This document shows, one piece after another, positions 1-11,355 of a stretch of DNA of 64,000 nt. The notes beneath the pieces are model-generated. The model had not been told where the DNA came from. It made no database searches and saw only the letters and a program-made list of their open reading frames with translations. The translations under genes were made by a program, and so were the position numbers. The first letter of the stretch is position 1. Every line of letters begins with the position of its first letter. The DNA comes from Polyodon spathula. Its lineage: Eukaryota > Chordata > Actinopteri > Acipenseriformes > Polyodontidae. The stretch lies in NCBI RefSeq assembly GCF_017654505.1, contig NC_054548.1:21319447-21383446 (forward strand), given 5' to 3'.

Positions 1-296
1 CACTTTTAATTTTTATTTATTTTTTAATCCTTTGAGAGCAGAGATACAACTGAGGCTGCAGAAATCTAGCACTGTGTTGAAGGGTGTGAAAGCAGTTCCT
101 ACATGTACAGCTCAGTTCACACTGAGGCCCAACACACACTCACTAGGGTTTAGAAATACATTTCTGAGCTTGAAATATTTCCACCAGATGACAGGCAAGT
201 GAAACAGTGTGTGATTAGCTTTGTGTGCGCTCCGCGCAATCAGGAAGCAGATCATCTCGTTAGATCAGTATATTTACACTCCCAAGGTTTAATCTA

Positions 297-602
297 CATC
301 TATGGCCAAACGTTTTGCAACACCTTGAATTTAAGGATTGAGACATAATAAATAATAATTAAAAAAAAAAACAACAAAAAAAAACACTATATGAACATGA
401 TTTAGATGTTTTATTTAACATCATGCAATCAAAGAAACTACAAAATGATTCTCTAAAAAGCCTACCGGAAGCCATAATAGTATTTTATGTGATGTGTAAT
501 TCAATATGTTAACGTAATATTTTTCAACAGGTTTCATTCGACTTTATGAAGCAAAATTTGTTAATTCCATAGGGGGATGCAAAACTTTGGCCATCATTAT
601 AT
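297..602. mobile_element. Tc1/mariner-type MITE (non-coding)
   Basis: The left end carries TATGGCCAAACGTTTTGCA (from 300), and the right end (575-600) carries its inverted counterpart, TGCAAAACTTTGGCCATCA. About 260 bp of AT-rich, non-coding DNA lies between them. The termini resemble the inverted repeats I know from Tc1-like elements whose ends read ATGGCCAAAAGTTTTGCA. There is no open reading frame, so this is best read as a non-autonomous derivative or an internally deleted relic. Exact ends are uncertain by a few bases. Confidence 0.6.
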
Positions 603-786
603 AGGGGTACAAACTTCATTTCCACTTTTTTTTTTTTTTCTGTAGCCCAAATAAGCATACTCTTACTACTTCTATTATCAGTAAAAGTTTATATACATTT
701 AAGCTACTTTAGTTGAGAGAAAAATGTAATAAACAATAATATTTTAAAGGAAAAAAAGCACAAAAAGTCAGTGTGGAGCTATTTAC

Positions 787-839
787 CTCTGAGTGTTTGC
801 TGATGGGGAGTTCCTCACTTTGGGGTTACTGGAATGCAT
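787..839 (-). CDS. bcl9: BCL9, first coding exon (N-terminus only, partial)
   Basis: Translation from the ATG at 839-837 gives MHSSNPKVRNSPSANTQ followed by a split codon AG, then a splice donor. From memory, vertebrate BCL9 begins MHSSNPKVRNSPSGNTQ with serine next, so the phase also fits (AG plus one base gives Ser). BCL9 is a nuclear Wnt co-activator that bridges beta-catenin to PYGO; its PYGO-binding and beta-catenin-binding helices lie far downstream, outside this window to the left. The paralogue BCL9L starts differently, as I recall, so BCL9 is preferred. The gene is on the minus strand, so its promoter and any non-coding first exons would lie at higher coordinates, possibly within this window, but I could not identify them with confidence. 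Confidence 0.8.
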
Positions 840-1085
840 TGACGGAGATCCCGAGGAGACAGAGGAGTGACTCAAGTGCTGGTGTGGGCTGGCGTGGGCT
901 TTCTGCACAGTCCGGGGGTTCCTCTGGGAAACACTGCGGCTCTCGCGGCCGTCCTTCACCTCGTCGTGCTCCTTTTTCACTCGCTCTTTCTTGTTGAAGT
1001 GTGCTGATCTCTCTTCTTGCACTTCCAGCATTCTTTGTATGTGTGCCTGGTCTCTCCCCAGGAGCCCTTACATACCTCGGGCACA
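787..1085 (-). other. bcl9: BCL9 exon containing the start codon (5' UTR plus first coding bases)
   Basis: Read on the minus strand, a pyrimidine-rich tract ending in TTTGTAG (AG at 1087-1086) is a good splice acceptor. It is followed by about 300 bp of locally GC-rich sequence that ends at a consensus donor, AG|gtaaat, after position 787. The exon ends in the coding start of BCL9 (787-839). Upstream of the ATG the same frame stays open back to a TAA at 1068-1070, so the segment may be 5' UTR or an N-terminal extension with an ATG at 1031. The acceptor is inferred; a different one around 1066 is possible. The surrounding DNA is AT-rich and intron-like. Confidence 0.6.
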
Positions 1086-4000
1086 CTACAAAGTAAAAAG
1101 ACAATTAAATACACCAATTAAATGTTACCTAACAATCAGCATGCTAAATGGCTAAGGCAACAGATCATGTTGGATTTAGACAAAGGACAGCATGCTAAGA
1201 GTTAAAATAAATGTTTTGCACTAGCTCTGCATGGTCAGCGTTCTCCTCTTACATGTGGATATACAGTAGTTTTTCTTTCTCAAACACCTATAGATTTTGG
1301 GCTGGCGACAGCCCTCAAGAAAAAGGTCAGGACAGGGCAGCACATTTTCGCATTCTGTCAGCAATATAAGATACAGTGGCACATTCTGTGCTACTGCAGC
1401 AAGAAGTGACCCAGAGCTCCTCACATTCTGATAGGTTTAAATTGCTGGGATTACTGCTAGATCTGCATCTGATGGAACATATAGCACACTGCGGAACAGG
1501 TGTGGTTTTCTAGTTTTTATTTCTTTAAAATGGCGTTCTCTTCCCTTTCCCAGAAATGGGATTCCATACTCCCATTGTGCTACTGTACATCCAACATAAG
1601 AATTAATCAAACTATGTGTGTATTTTTTGTGTTAGTGCTTCAAGGTCTCTCATGAGTGTCTCCATGTGTTGTGTGTAAGATTAACCCCTGGGAATCATGT
1701 ATTTTTCCACACAATAATTAGCTCATTCTGATGATACTCTATTCTACATAAGTCATTGTTATATAGGTTTTCAATTCTAGATTTAAAAAATTTAAACAAG
1801 TACAATTAGCAAAACAAGAACTTAAAAACAATGCATTGAAAAGAATGCACTAGAAATCTTGCTTGAAGTCCTTATGACGACAGTACCTTTTCTCGCGTAC
1901 AAAGACACTTGATTTTGCAATGTTGAAATCCACAAAGGCAGATAATAATTCACTAGAATCTGCACTTACTATCCCCAAAAACTGTATTGTAAAGAAATGG
2001 AATGAGTTGAAGGAATTCTGATTTTCAGAAATACCTTGTTGAAACATAAATCACCAAGTGCCAACAACCATGTCCGTGCTAAACCAGCCTGGATGTTTTC
2101 AGGCAACTCCACACGAGCGAGGCATGAGGCAACAGAAGCCTACTTAATTTTAGAAACAATCACTTCACTAAACGTGAAACTAAACTATAATGTCATTACA
2201 TTTACAAAATCTTGCAGTTACATCGTACTGTGGTGGATGGTGGAAGCTCTGTAGTCTAGGCAGAATGTATAATCTTACAAAATACATAAAATAAGTAGAA
2301 ACAGTTTCACGTGATGGTTCGCAATTGTATTAACTGTTTTTTTTTTCTTTTTTAAACACTATCAGAATTTATATCTTTCACCATTGATATGGAATATCGG
2401 TATCTGAAATTGGCCCCAAAACCCACAATTGGTGCAGGCCTAATTTATGGTACCTCAACATGTTTTATAAATAAACAGCTACTTCACATGTTATTTTCAA
2501 AATACTTGTGGTTACACTTTTGGTACACCCATAGCAGAGAATTTGTGAAAAGGCACTGATATGGGTAGAGGGCAAAATGATGTAATTGAACTTGACAGAG
2601 AGAATCATGGAAGACATACCAAAAATTAGGACAGCATCTCAAAATGAACAGTCTATCACACAAAACAAACAACACCCAACATGAAAACCGTATTGGTGGA
2701 GAGGTCAGTGTCAAAGTTACGTTATGCATGCACCACATAAATAACCCTGCAAATATGAAGCCACAACTAATAGTCTGTAAAATGCGAGGCTGTGAGAATG
2801 TGACAGCGGCTCCTTTGTAACATTACCACCACTAGTGGGGTTTTGTGGCAGCAATTACATTCAGATCCAAAAAGCCTATTTATACTAGTTGTCTCAGGCA
2901 TGGACAAAGGTATTGATTTACATTGCATTTAGCCAACCACCTTCCCAACTGGTAGAAATAAATGGATTCAAGGGAATCAGATTTTAATAAATCACAACAA
3001 ACAACTGTGCCCATATAGTTGAAACCATAACTGTATAAATTACGATCAAAATCCAATAGGAAAGTTGTAAATCTGAATAACTGGCACACCCTCCTGGACT
3101 GTTTGGCTTCCTAAGTAGTAGTAGAAGCACCACCAGCAGTAAGATCAGAACTAGCAATACATTACAATAAAGACACACAGCTTTTTACAGGACTCTTGCT
3201 TGCAGCGGTTCCTGACTGCCGAAGAGCCAACAACCTTCATTATCAATTAGTCAGCCAGACATGAAACACACAGGGCCTGGCCCAACAGACATGGTAAACA
3301 ATCCCAGAGTACATAGAGTCTGCCTACAGGGGCACAAACGGCAGAGAAAGAAAGAAGGGATTGGAAAAGGTAAGAGCAGTCTCTGCAGGCTGTTTGCATT
3401 GCAAGAATCTCCCAGAGGTTTCCATGTTTATCTAGCCTTCTCCAGACATCTGTGGTGTGAGAAAGGGTTAACTGAAAACTGAAGCAATTTCATGTAAAAA
3501 CTGCCTCCAGCCCTAGAAGGAATGTGAATTTGATGGCCAAAACTATATTAAAGGGGGTAAAGTCTATTAAGATGCATCACTTTCTCCCCTGTAGTGATGC
3601 ATTATAAAGAGAAGTCAAAATAATCCTTTTAGCTTATTGGCGACTTAAAATGGATGCTTTGAACGGTGCATTTGAAGATATGCATGCAAATATATATCAC
3701 TCAAGGGGCTACATGGTTATTCAAGCCTTTGGAAAAGAAGGTACAACAAAATGAGTTTAGAAATGGGTTTTAGTTCACTGTTTACAAATCATGCACATCG
3801 CATTTTATTTTGAATTTACTGACCTTCCTTCATGAAAACTAATCTACGTCTGGGAGGTTACTAGACATCTTCTGCTTTTGACCGGCTCTCAGAACACCTG
3901 ATTTGTAGTCCCGTGAGAATCATGCTGAAGATAGGATAATAAATATCATGAACAGATGTACCCTCATCAAAAAACATGTATGAGGTAAGTTATTGGTACC

Positions 4001-4130
4001 AGAGATGAATTATGGTGGTAATAAATCACATCTTTATAAACACATATTCTGTTGAATGTAAGTTAATTAGATAATTGTCTAATAATCCACAATCACCAGG
4101 AACTACAGTATAATGCCCATAGTACTAGGG
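1086..4130. other. BCL9 intron-like sequence, no recognised feature
   Basis: AT-rich, non-coding DNA lies upstream of the BCL9 exon. Only short spurious reading frames are present. A small perfect hairpin (ATGCATCAC at 3572-3580, GTGATGCAT at 3594-3602) and short homopolymer runs are the only structures I noticed. Confidence 0.5.
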
Positions 4131-4139
4131 GTCGGTCCT

Positions 4140-4705
4140 GGGACTGAAAATCTATACTGCAATATTGTGCATATTTTGTATTTACTTTTTATTGTATTTA
4201 TGTGATGGCGTAGCTGTGTTGCGTTTCTGGCAGAGGTGAGATTAGGCTGCTCTTCCTCTGCCAGTCTGTAAATAAAAACCTTGTGCAGAAGGTGGTCATC
4301 TCCCAAATTAAGTGATTCACTTGTTGCTAAAACAGGAGATGGTCACCTGCATAAAAGCCTGAAGCTCTTCCTGCTCGGGGTGGGTGTACAGAGGAGGAAC
4401 AAGAGCGAGAGAAGCATAACAAAACCAAAAGTGAAAAGAAAAACGAGCGTAAGGATCCGTGAAGGCTACTGCCCAGCCAGACCTTAGGAGTGTGTTTTGT
4501 GCTCGAGATTTGTTTTTGTTTGAACATTTATTTTGCTCTGTGAGCACTGATTTTTGTTAAAACATAGTTTTTTTTTTTTTTTGTTTTGTTCTAAAATAAA
4601 CTGCGCCACGGTGTCTTTTGCCCTGCAGTACTGCCTGTGTATTTTCTTCCTGCACCTGGCCTGATGCCACCACTCAGCCAACTCTATCACACGCCCAGTA
4701 ACATA
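4140..4705 (+). mobile_element. LTR-like segment, probably a Gypsy-type solo LTR remnant
   Basis: The segment has the layout of a retrotransposon LTR. A short hairpin (CTGGCAGAGG at 4227-4236, CCTCTGCCAG at 4255-4264) is followed by a TATA-like GCATAAAAGCC near 4350, a GC-richer leader, then a T-rich tract and a polyadenylation signal AATAAA at 4595-4600, with a terminal region ending near CACA or AACA at about 4690-4705. The same order of hairpin, TATA-like box and AATAAA occurs in the well-supported solo LTR at 55143-55915. I could not find a matching target duplication, so the ends are guesses. Confidence 0.35.
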
Positions 4706-5230
4706 TTGTTGTTGGATCCTCTGAAGTATGTGCATGTGCTCCCAATTTGGCTTGAAAGCTATTTAAAATTATCTGTAAACATTGATTTAAAATGTTTTTT
4801 AATCTACTAATAACCTTTATTTTCATTTGAAAAAAAGGTCAAAAAAGTGCATTGTGGCCATAAACACAAGTTTGATGCTGCTTATATAAAATCGGTCAGT
4901 GCAAAGCCCCAGAGTTTGGAATAACGACTGACCTTGCTTTTAAGATTTAGGACCAATATATATATCACAAAAGCATGAATAAGTGCTACACATTTATTTA
5001 AAATTAAAAAAAAAAAAAAATAGTGGCAAGTAAAATAAATAAAAGATATTCAGAATATAGTAGAACATTACATTGTCCAGAACTATCAGCGGATAAGTCT
5101 TTAAAAATACATGTTAAAACGATTCATTGCACCGACACGGTTCTTAAATTGGCGACAAATAAAAAAAGAAATGAGCATCTGTCTAATTCGTAAATTCACT
5201 GGATGCAGAGCACCAGATAAAGGACCGGGG
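4706..5230. other. No recognised feature
   Basis: AT-rich non-coding sequence with an A-tract near 5008-5020. I see no gene, RNA or clear repeat. Confidence 0.5.
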
Positions 5231-5515
5231 GTTGGGGGGGATACACTATACAGGGCACTGTGGTGACTATCATGTATTTGCACTTTCCACTGTATTTAAT
5301 GTACTATTTCATGCCTTATGCTGCCATCATGTATTTGCACTTTCCACTGTATTTAATGTATTATGCTGCTTTTTTTTTACTGTATATCATGTATTATGCA
5401 TTTCTCTGCAGTTAAAGTATTATGGATTTTCTTGTTGTTACTGCATCTTGTAAAGCGCTTTGTGATGGTGGGCCACTATGAAAGGCGCTATATAAAATAA
5501 AGACTGATTGAAATT
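5230..5515 (+). mobile_element. L2-type LINE (or SINE) 3' end with internal tandem duplication
   Basis: The end reads CTTGTAAAGCGCTTTGTGAT, then a short region with CACTATGAAAGGCGC and TATATAAAATAAAGACTGATTG. This is the structured 3' tail used by fish L2-type LINEs and by SINEs that borrow it. A related tail is at 11655-11775 and, fused to a SINE body, at 16570-16628. Upstream, a 57-bp unit beginning CATGTATTTGCACTTTCC is tandemly repeated (5271 and 5328). No reverse-transcriptase coding sequence remains, so the copy is 5'-truncated. Confidence 0.6.
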
Positions 5516-6189
5516 CTGCACTGGAGATAACCTCATAAAATCAAAAGGAATAGAAAAAAAAACATGCATGATAAAAATATTCAAAAAATAATCAAACCAC
5601 CAAAGACAACATTTACCCACTAGATGCTTTCAGAACAAACCAAATCTGGCAGCGCTGATCAGGGGGAATAGCCTAAAAGTCGCATGCACTACCTATTAAA
5701 TGTTACCTCACGTAACAAATAAAATGTGAATTTGTATAAACTGTTTCAGAAAAATTTTATTTGGCGTTCTGGTACTTTAAGATGTAGGATTACACCACTG
5801 CGTGTAAGGTTGGTGGTACCGGCAGCATATTTTACTTCAGCCTCACAAAAACAAAATACTGCAATGTTTGATGCTATGCAGCCATCCTTTTTAGATTTTT
5901 TTTATTAGGAAATTATTCCACACATGAGACTTTGCTTTGCAGAATTTAAGCAGCTCAAAATCTCTGTGTGATTCTACCATATTTTCTTTTGCGTTAGCGC
6001 TGCTCGCAGGAAGTGACTGACTATCTCACAAGATAATAGCCGACATTTTCCAGCAGACGTTTCCCTGAATGAGTTAAACCAAAAACACTGGTTGTTCAAA
6101 TACTGGTTATTGTACTGCCTGATTAATATTGCAACGTAGTGGTATATCTGTACTATCGCGCACCCCTACATAGTACTATCAAAAATGTA
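5516..6189. other. No recognised feature
   Basis: Non-coding DNA between the L2-type tail and the Tc1 remnant. Only short chance reading frames are visible. Confidence 0.45.
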
Positions 6190-6870
6190 GGTGTGGCCAA
6201 CACTGAAGGAAGGTGGTGGCAGCATCATGTTATGGGGATGTTTCTTATCGGCAGGGACTGGGGCACTTGTCAGGATAGAAGGGAAAATGAATGGAGCAAA
6301 GTACAGATAAGTCCTTGAGGAAAACCTGCTGCCCTCTGCAAGAAAGCTGAAACTGGGACGTAAGTTTACCTTTCAGTATGAGAATGACCCAAAGAACACA
6401 GCCAAAGCTACACTGGAGTGGCTAAGGAATAAAAAGGTAAATGTCCTTGAGTGGCCCAGTCAGAGCCCCGACCTAAATCCAATTGAAAATTTGTTGCATT
6501 ACTTGAAGGTTGCTGTCCATCAACGCTCCCCAAGGAACTTGACTTGACTTCTGTAAAGAAGATTTGTACAGTTTTATAAAGAATGGACAAATATTGCCAT
6601 ATCTAGGTGTGCAAAGTTGGTAGAGACCTATCCCAACAGACTCTGCTGTAACTGCTGCCAAAGGTGCTTCCACCAAGTATTACGTCAGGGGGTCGGAGAC
6701 TTATCCAATTATGATCTTTTAATATATAACTTTTTCCCCATAATGTGGAGTATGGTGTAGATAAGTGGAAAAAAAAAAAATTCTCATTTAAAAATGCATG
6801 AAACTCCGAGGCACTGACACAACAAAATGTGAAAAAAGTTCAAGGGGGTGTAGACTTTCTATAGGCATTG
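6190..6870 (+). pseudogene. Tc1-like transposon, 5'-truncated, dead transposase (copy 1)
   Basis: This is the 3' half of a Tc1-like element. The coding remnant resumes at the GGGSIM-type block and runs through the second and third catalytic blocks to the C-terminus, near 6675. The transposase should have the DD34E triad, but the second aspartate block reads QYENDPKN instead of QHDNDPKH, so the catalytic Asp is now Glu. Several stops and frameshifts follow; the E-containing block [10 protein letters not shown] is still legible. Downstream are the inner repeat (GAGACTTATCCAATTATGAT) and the outer terminal repeat ending CTATAGGCATTG at 6870. The 5' end and the first aspartate are missing. It is the same family as the copy at 8725-10159. 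Confidence 0.85.
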
Positions 6871-7959
6871 GACACTCTGAGAACAACATAGGTCCGGGAC
6901 TCCATCACGTGACTATGAAACCATTCAGCTGTGCTACACCGATACCTAACTTTGCTTTTGTGATCAGACGGGGCAAAGGAATAACTGAACACGAGAAAAT
7001 AAAATAAATGGAAGAACAGTTTGAATAATAATTCAGCACCCCATCCCTGACCACCATCTCTCCCCCATTAACATGTAAAACCAGTTACTTACAGTACAAG
7101 TGCATACAGTAGCTGCCATTAGAAACCAAGTTCTTCTGAAATCTTAACCAATGCTTTATGTCCTTATGGAAATTCAGCACACGCGCACACACACACTCAG
7201 TGATCACGAAGCTGAAAGCAGAAAACTCGCAATAAACCCTTTTCTATGAAATGTTTGCACTCAAATATCAGTCTCAAGAGACCCTCACTCGCACTCCTAC
7301 TTTGGCGACTAATAACCCTGTAGCATGGAAGTAAAGGGTTGATCATTATCAAAGCAGACTAGTATTAAACAACATCCACTAGCAGTGTTTCTTCATGCTG
7401 TAAAATGAAGTCTGTAACAGCGCAGTAGGAGATACTGTCAGTCTGTATCAGCATGATTCATCCTCTCCTCCTCCTTCTTCAGGGGGAGATTAACCCAGGG
7501 AATTCATGCCAAATTGAACTCATTTAAAATTATTTTGAATTTTCAGTAGCCAGAAAAAATAAACCAGCAACACTGGGTTCTTAAAAGGCGATTGAATGTT
7601 TTTTTGTTTTAAAGCTGACAAAGGAAAGGTGGACAACTATCACTATAGCAACAGCTACTTGCTTTCAACAGACTCTTGTCACTGTTTAGCATATCACAAA
7701 AGACCAGAGGCATCTAAAAACACATATATAATTTTTTTTTAATAAAAAACCTTGGCTTTTAGGCCAGTTAAACCAAAATCAACTTTTACCACCAATTAAA
7801 CTCCTGAATCAAATCTCTCCTCACCACTGCAATGCATTTGTTGATCAGTATTAAGGTTCAACAGGCAATGTTCTCACATCCAAGCCAGTTTGTCTATTCT
7901 CACCCATCTGTTCTACAGTAAGCAGAGTATTTTAACATGCTTCTGAACCCTTTAGTCAA
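6871..7959. other. No recognised feature
   Basis: Non-coding sequence with scattered short CA-rich and A/T runs. No gene or clear repeat was recognised. Confidence 0.45.
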
Positions 7960-8230
7960 GGGGGGGGGGGGGGGGGGTTTAGGTCGGCAAGGGTGTCCTC
8001 GGTTCACTGCGCACCAGGGACCCCTGTAGTCTGGCCAGGCGCCTGCAGATTTGCCTGTTAGCTGCCTGGGAGCTGCATTGTCCTCCGACGCTGCAGCTCC
8101 TGGATGGATGCACGGTGAATCCGCAGTGTGTAAAGAAGCGGTCGGCTGACGGCACATGCTTCGGAGGACAGCGTGCGTTCATCTTCGCTGCTCCCAAGTC
8201 AGCGCAGGGGTGGTAGCGGTGAGCTGAGCT
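7960..8230 (+). repeat. tRNA-derived SINE, 5'-truncated copy
   Basis: From a poly-G run (7960-7977) onward the sequence matches the middle and 3' parts of the SINE at 18550-19015 in the same orientation. Shared blocks include TTTAGGTCGGC or TTAGGTCGGC, GCACCAG...ACCCCTGT, CTGGCC, GGTCCTCTGAC or TGTCCTCCGAC, and CGGCTGACGGCA with GGAGGAC. The tRNA-like head with the A and B boxes is missing. The poly-G run probably expanded from a G-rich stretch of the original SINE. This copy keeps more CpG than the other. Confidence 0.75.
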
Positions 8231-8724
8231 ATATATCTATCTTAACTTAAAATAATTTACTACTATGAAAAAGACAACAACACAAATCTGTAGCAGTCAT
8301 TAGTTAAAAAAGAATTAACAAGGAAACTGGAAGTTGGCCATCTTGGGGGAATTGCAGGTATTTTACATGGGCTTTTCTACTCTCCTTAAATGCAATTGAT
8401 AGCTGTTAATCCACTCGTGTATCACAACTGAAAAACACGTTAATAGTAAAAAAAATTTAATTTACCGTACTTGCTCAAGTATAGTCTAGAAATTTAACCC
8501 AAAACACAATCCTGAAGTTGGGGGGGGGGGGGGGGGGGGGGGAGCAAAACTGAGGGGAACAGTTGTTTGGAAATATAGACGTTCAGTAACAGTGTTTGGA
8601 AATTTAGTCTGCAAGTCATGGCTGGTGTGTGGTTACTACAATCCCCGTCTGTACCTAGCAGGGTTTAAGACCCAGGGGAGTCCTGTGGCAGATGTGAATT
8701 CGGTGCGCAAGGCAAGTTTACATA
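8231..8724. repeat. Spacer with a 22-bp poly-G run
   Basis: Non-coding spacer between the SINE and the Tc1 element. A long uninterrupted G run lies at about 8520-8541. No gene was recognised. Confidence 0.6.
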
Positions 8725-8883
8725 CAGTGCCTATAGAACACTTCATTTCAAAATGTTCACCTTTTGTTGCCTTATAGCCTGTAATTAAAATGAATTCATT
8801 TTTTTCCCCCCCCATTTCTCAAATTCAGCAGTTCCTGTAGGTTCCCTCTGCTGGGTAGTGCATTTCAAAGCAAAGATTAAACC

Positions 8884-9935
8884 ATGAGTACCAAGGCGCT
8901 TTCAAAAGAACTCCGGGACAAAGTTGTTGCAAGGCACAGATCAGGGGATGGATATGAAAAAATATCAAAAGGCCTTGAATATCCCTTGGAGCAAGATGAA
9001 GATGATTATCAAGAAGTGGAAGGTGTATGGCACCACCAAGACCCGTCCCTCCTAACTGGATGACCAAGCAAGAAGGAGACTGATCAGAGAGGCTGCTAAG
9101 AGGCCAATAGGAACTTTACAAAAGCTACAGGCTTTTATGGCCAAGACTGGTCAAAGTGTGCATGTGACAACAATATCCCAAGCACTCCACAAATCTGGCC
9201 TGTATGGTAGGGTGGCAAGAAGGAAGCCGTTACTCAGAAAGCCCACCTTGAACCCCATTTGAAGTATGCAAAAAAACACTCAGGAGATTCTGTAGCCACG
9301 TGGCAAAAGGTTTTGTAGTCTGACGAAACTAAAATGGAACTTTTTGGCCTAAATGCAAAGTGTTATGTTTGGAGCAAACCCAACACATCACCCAGAGAAC
9401 ATCATCCCTACTGTGAAGGATGGTGGTGGTGGCAGCATTATGTTATGGGGATGTTTCTCATCGGCAGGGACTAGGGCACTAATATCATTAGTTAAGCAAC
9501 TGAGATGTTAATATCATGGTTACAAGTTTTAAAACTAGAAATGGATGTCTGTGAACAAAAACAAAGCATACCTGGGAGCATACAGTAATGTCACACTCTC
9601 TGCAAGAAAGCTGAAACTGGGACGGAAGTTCACCTTTCAGCATGACAACGACCCAAAGCATGCAGCCAAAGCCACATTGGAGTGGCTAAGGAACAAAAAG
9701 GTAAATGTCCTTGAGTGGCCCCAGTCAGAGCCCCAACCTAAATCCAACTGAATTTGTGGCAAGACTTGAAGATTGCTGTCCATCAATGCTCCCCAAGGAA
9801 CTTGACAAAGCTTGAACAGTTTTGTAAAGATGAATGGTCAAGTATTGCCAAATCTAGGTATGCAAAGTTCGTAGAGACCAACACCAACAGACTCACAGCT
9901 GTAGTTGCTACCAAAGGTGCTTCCACTAAGTACTA
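8884..9935 (+). pseudogene. Tc1-like transposase pseudogene (copy 2)
   Basis: The ATG at 8884 starts MSTKALSKELRDKVVARHRS, typical of the N-terminal helix-turn-helix region of Tc1 transposases. A frameshift near the first helix-turn-helix and a stop around 9060 break the frame. The first aspartate block is legible near 9320 (SDETKMELFG), and the second reads [20 protein letters not shown] near 9640. An extra C near 9720 shifts the frame before the glutamate block. The C-terminus reads KGASTKY at 9916-9936. The cut-and-paste DD34E enzyme would act at the terminal repeats; this copy cannot make it because of the stops, frameshifts and the 9481-9597 replacement. Confidence 0.9.
9481..9597 (+). 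repeat. Short dispersed repeat embedded in a Tc1 transposase gene
   Basis: This segment interrupts the transposase exactly where copy 1 continues. It shares TAAAACTAGAAATGGATG, CTGTGAACAAAAA and CCTGGGAGCA, in the same order, with 16839-16945. It has no coding potential and no obvious terminal repeats. See the corresponding finding. Confidence 0.8.
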
Positions 9936-10159
9936 ACTCAGGGGGGTGGAGACTTATCCAATTATGATCTTTCAGTTTTGTACTTTTACTATATAAAACT
10001 ATATAACTATATAAAAAACTTTTTTCCCCTTAACAGTGTGGAGTATGGTGTGTAGATAAGTGGGAAAAAAAACCTCATTTAAATGGATGAAACTGAGGCG
10101 CTGACACAACAAAATGTGAAAAAATGTTTAAGGGGGTGTAGGCTTTCTATAGACACCTG

Positions 10160-10239
10160 TACAGTACTTTACCACGCACCTGCTGCACCACCACCGTTGT
10201 CGCTCTACACTCCCCATTTTGTATTTTCAAAAGTTGACA

Positions 10240-10299
<60 letters not shown>

Positions 10300-11256
10300 T
10301 AGAACTGCCACGCAATTTTACAGCTTCCAACCCCAGTACCAATACCAAACACTTAAGCAATTACTGGAAGAAGCAAGTTTAGTTAAAAAAAAAAAATTTT
10401 TAAAATGCATCAAACAGCCATTTGGTTTCAGGTCAACACCGTTTTTTTAAAAGTCAGTTGAATTGCTACAGTGTTAAGTCAAGTACATTGTTTGTCAACT
10501 GACGGGGGTTTAAATTTCAAATGTAAAGTATAACTGATGGCCATCTTGTTTTATAAAACATCACCATTTTCACATATTTGTATCCCATTGTTACTGGGAC
10601 GATAAGTACCAAGTTTGGAGTTTGTTAGTCAAACTGTGTTCAGATACGAGCAGTTTGCTGTTAAGCGAGCGTTTCGTTAAAGTTTGAGGCAGCCATTTCG
10701 ACATTAAAATTTATCGCAGAAACTTCTGCTTCACAAACTTGATGCAGATTTGGATGCTGATGATATATGCCAACTGTCAGATCAACTGGTTCCCAAGAAG
10801 AAGACTTCAATAGGTTTTATCGAAAATGCGTCATGGCGCCAATTGCAAGGACGCAGCAGCAAAAATTTCAGCCTCTGACAGCCAATGTATCCAGCTTGTT
10901 ACCTGCCAAGTCAAAATCTGATCAGTCACACAGCTTCCAAGCAGCAGCAGTTTAAAGTTTTAGGAAGAAAAAAATCATAATAAAAAAATTAAATAAAACA
11001 CTTTAACAATAACAATAGGCTTCCCAGACTTTGGCTCGGAAGCATAATAATAATAATAATAAATCTTCCCTTTTCTATTGAGTGACCCTGCAGCACAGCG
11101 CTTCTGTGGAAAACAGCAGCACCTCCTTGTTGCCCTCTTTGCCAGAGCAGCTTCTAATTTCTCTCAAATCAAAACGAAAACATCTCAAGATTTGTCAAAA
11201 ATGATTATGTGACATTGTCTATATTTTTATATATAGGGCAGCTGGCTCTTTGAGCT

Positions 11257-11355
<99 letters not shown>

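Larger units (their letters stand above)
8725..10159 (+). mobile_element. Tc1-like transposon, full-length but degraded (copy 2)
   Basis: A TA dinucleotide flanks each end (8723-8724 and 10160-10161), as expected for Tc1 target-site duplication. The left terminus CAGTGCCTATAGAA mirrors the right terminus TTCTATAGACACCTG. Near the right end there are two related transposase-binding-type repeats, the inner with GAGACTTATCCAATTATGAT and the outer with GTAGGCTTTCTATAG. The coding remnant of the transposase lies inside. A 117-bp stretch at 9481-9597 is foreign to the element and also occurs near 16.84 kb; it replaced about 66 bp of coding sequence that copy 1 retains. Confidence 0.9.

Noticed and set aside
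826..1104. Alternative 92-residue minus-strand frame over the BCL9 exon
   Set aside because: It is out of frame with the BCL9 start, and the GC-rich segment leaves several frames open.
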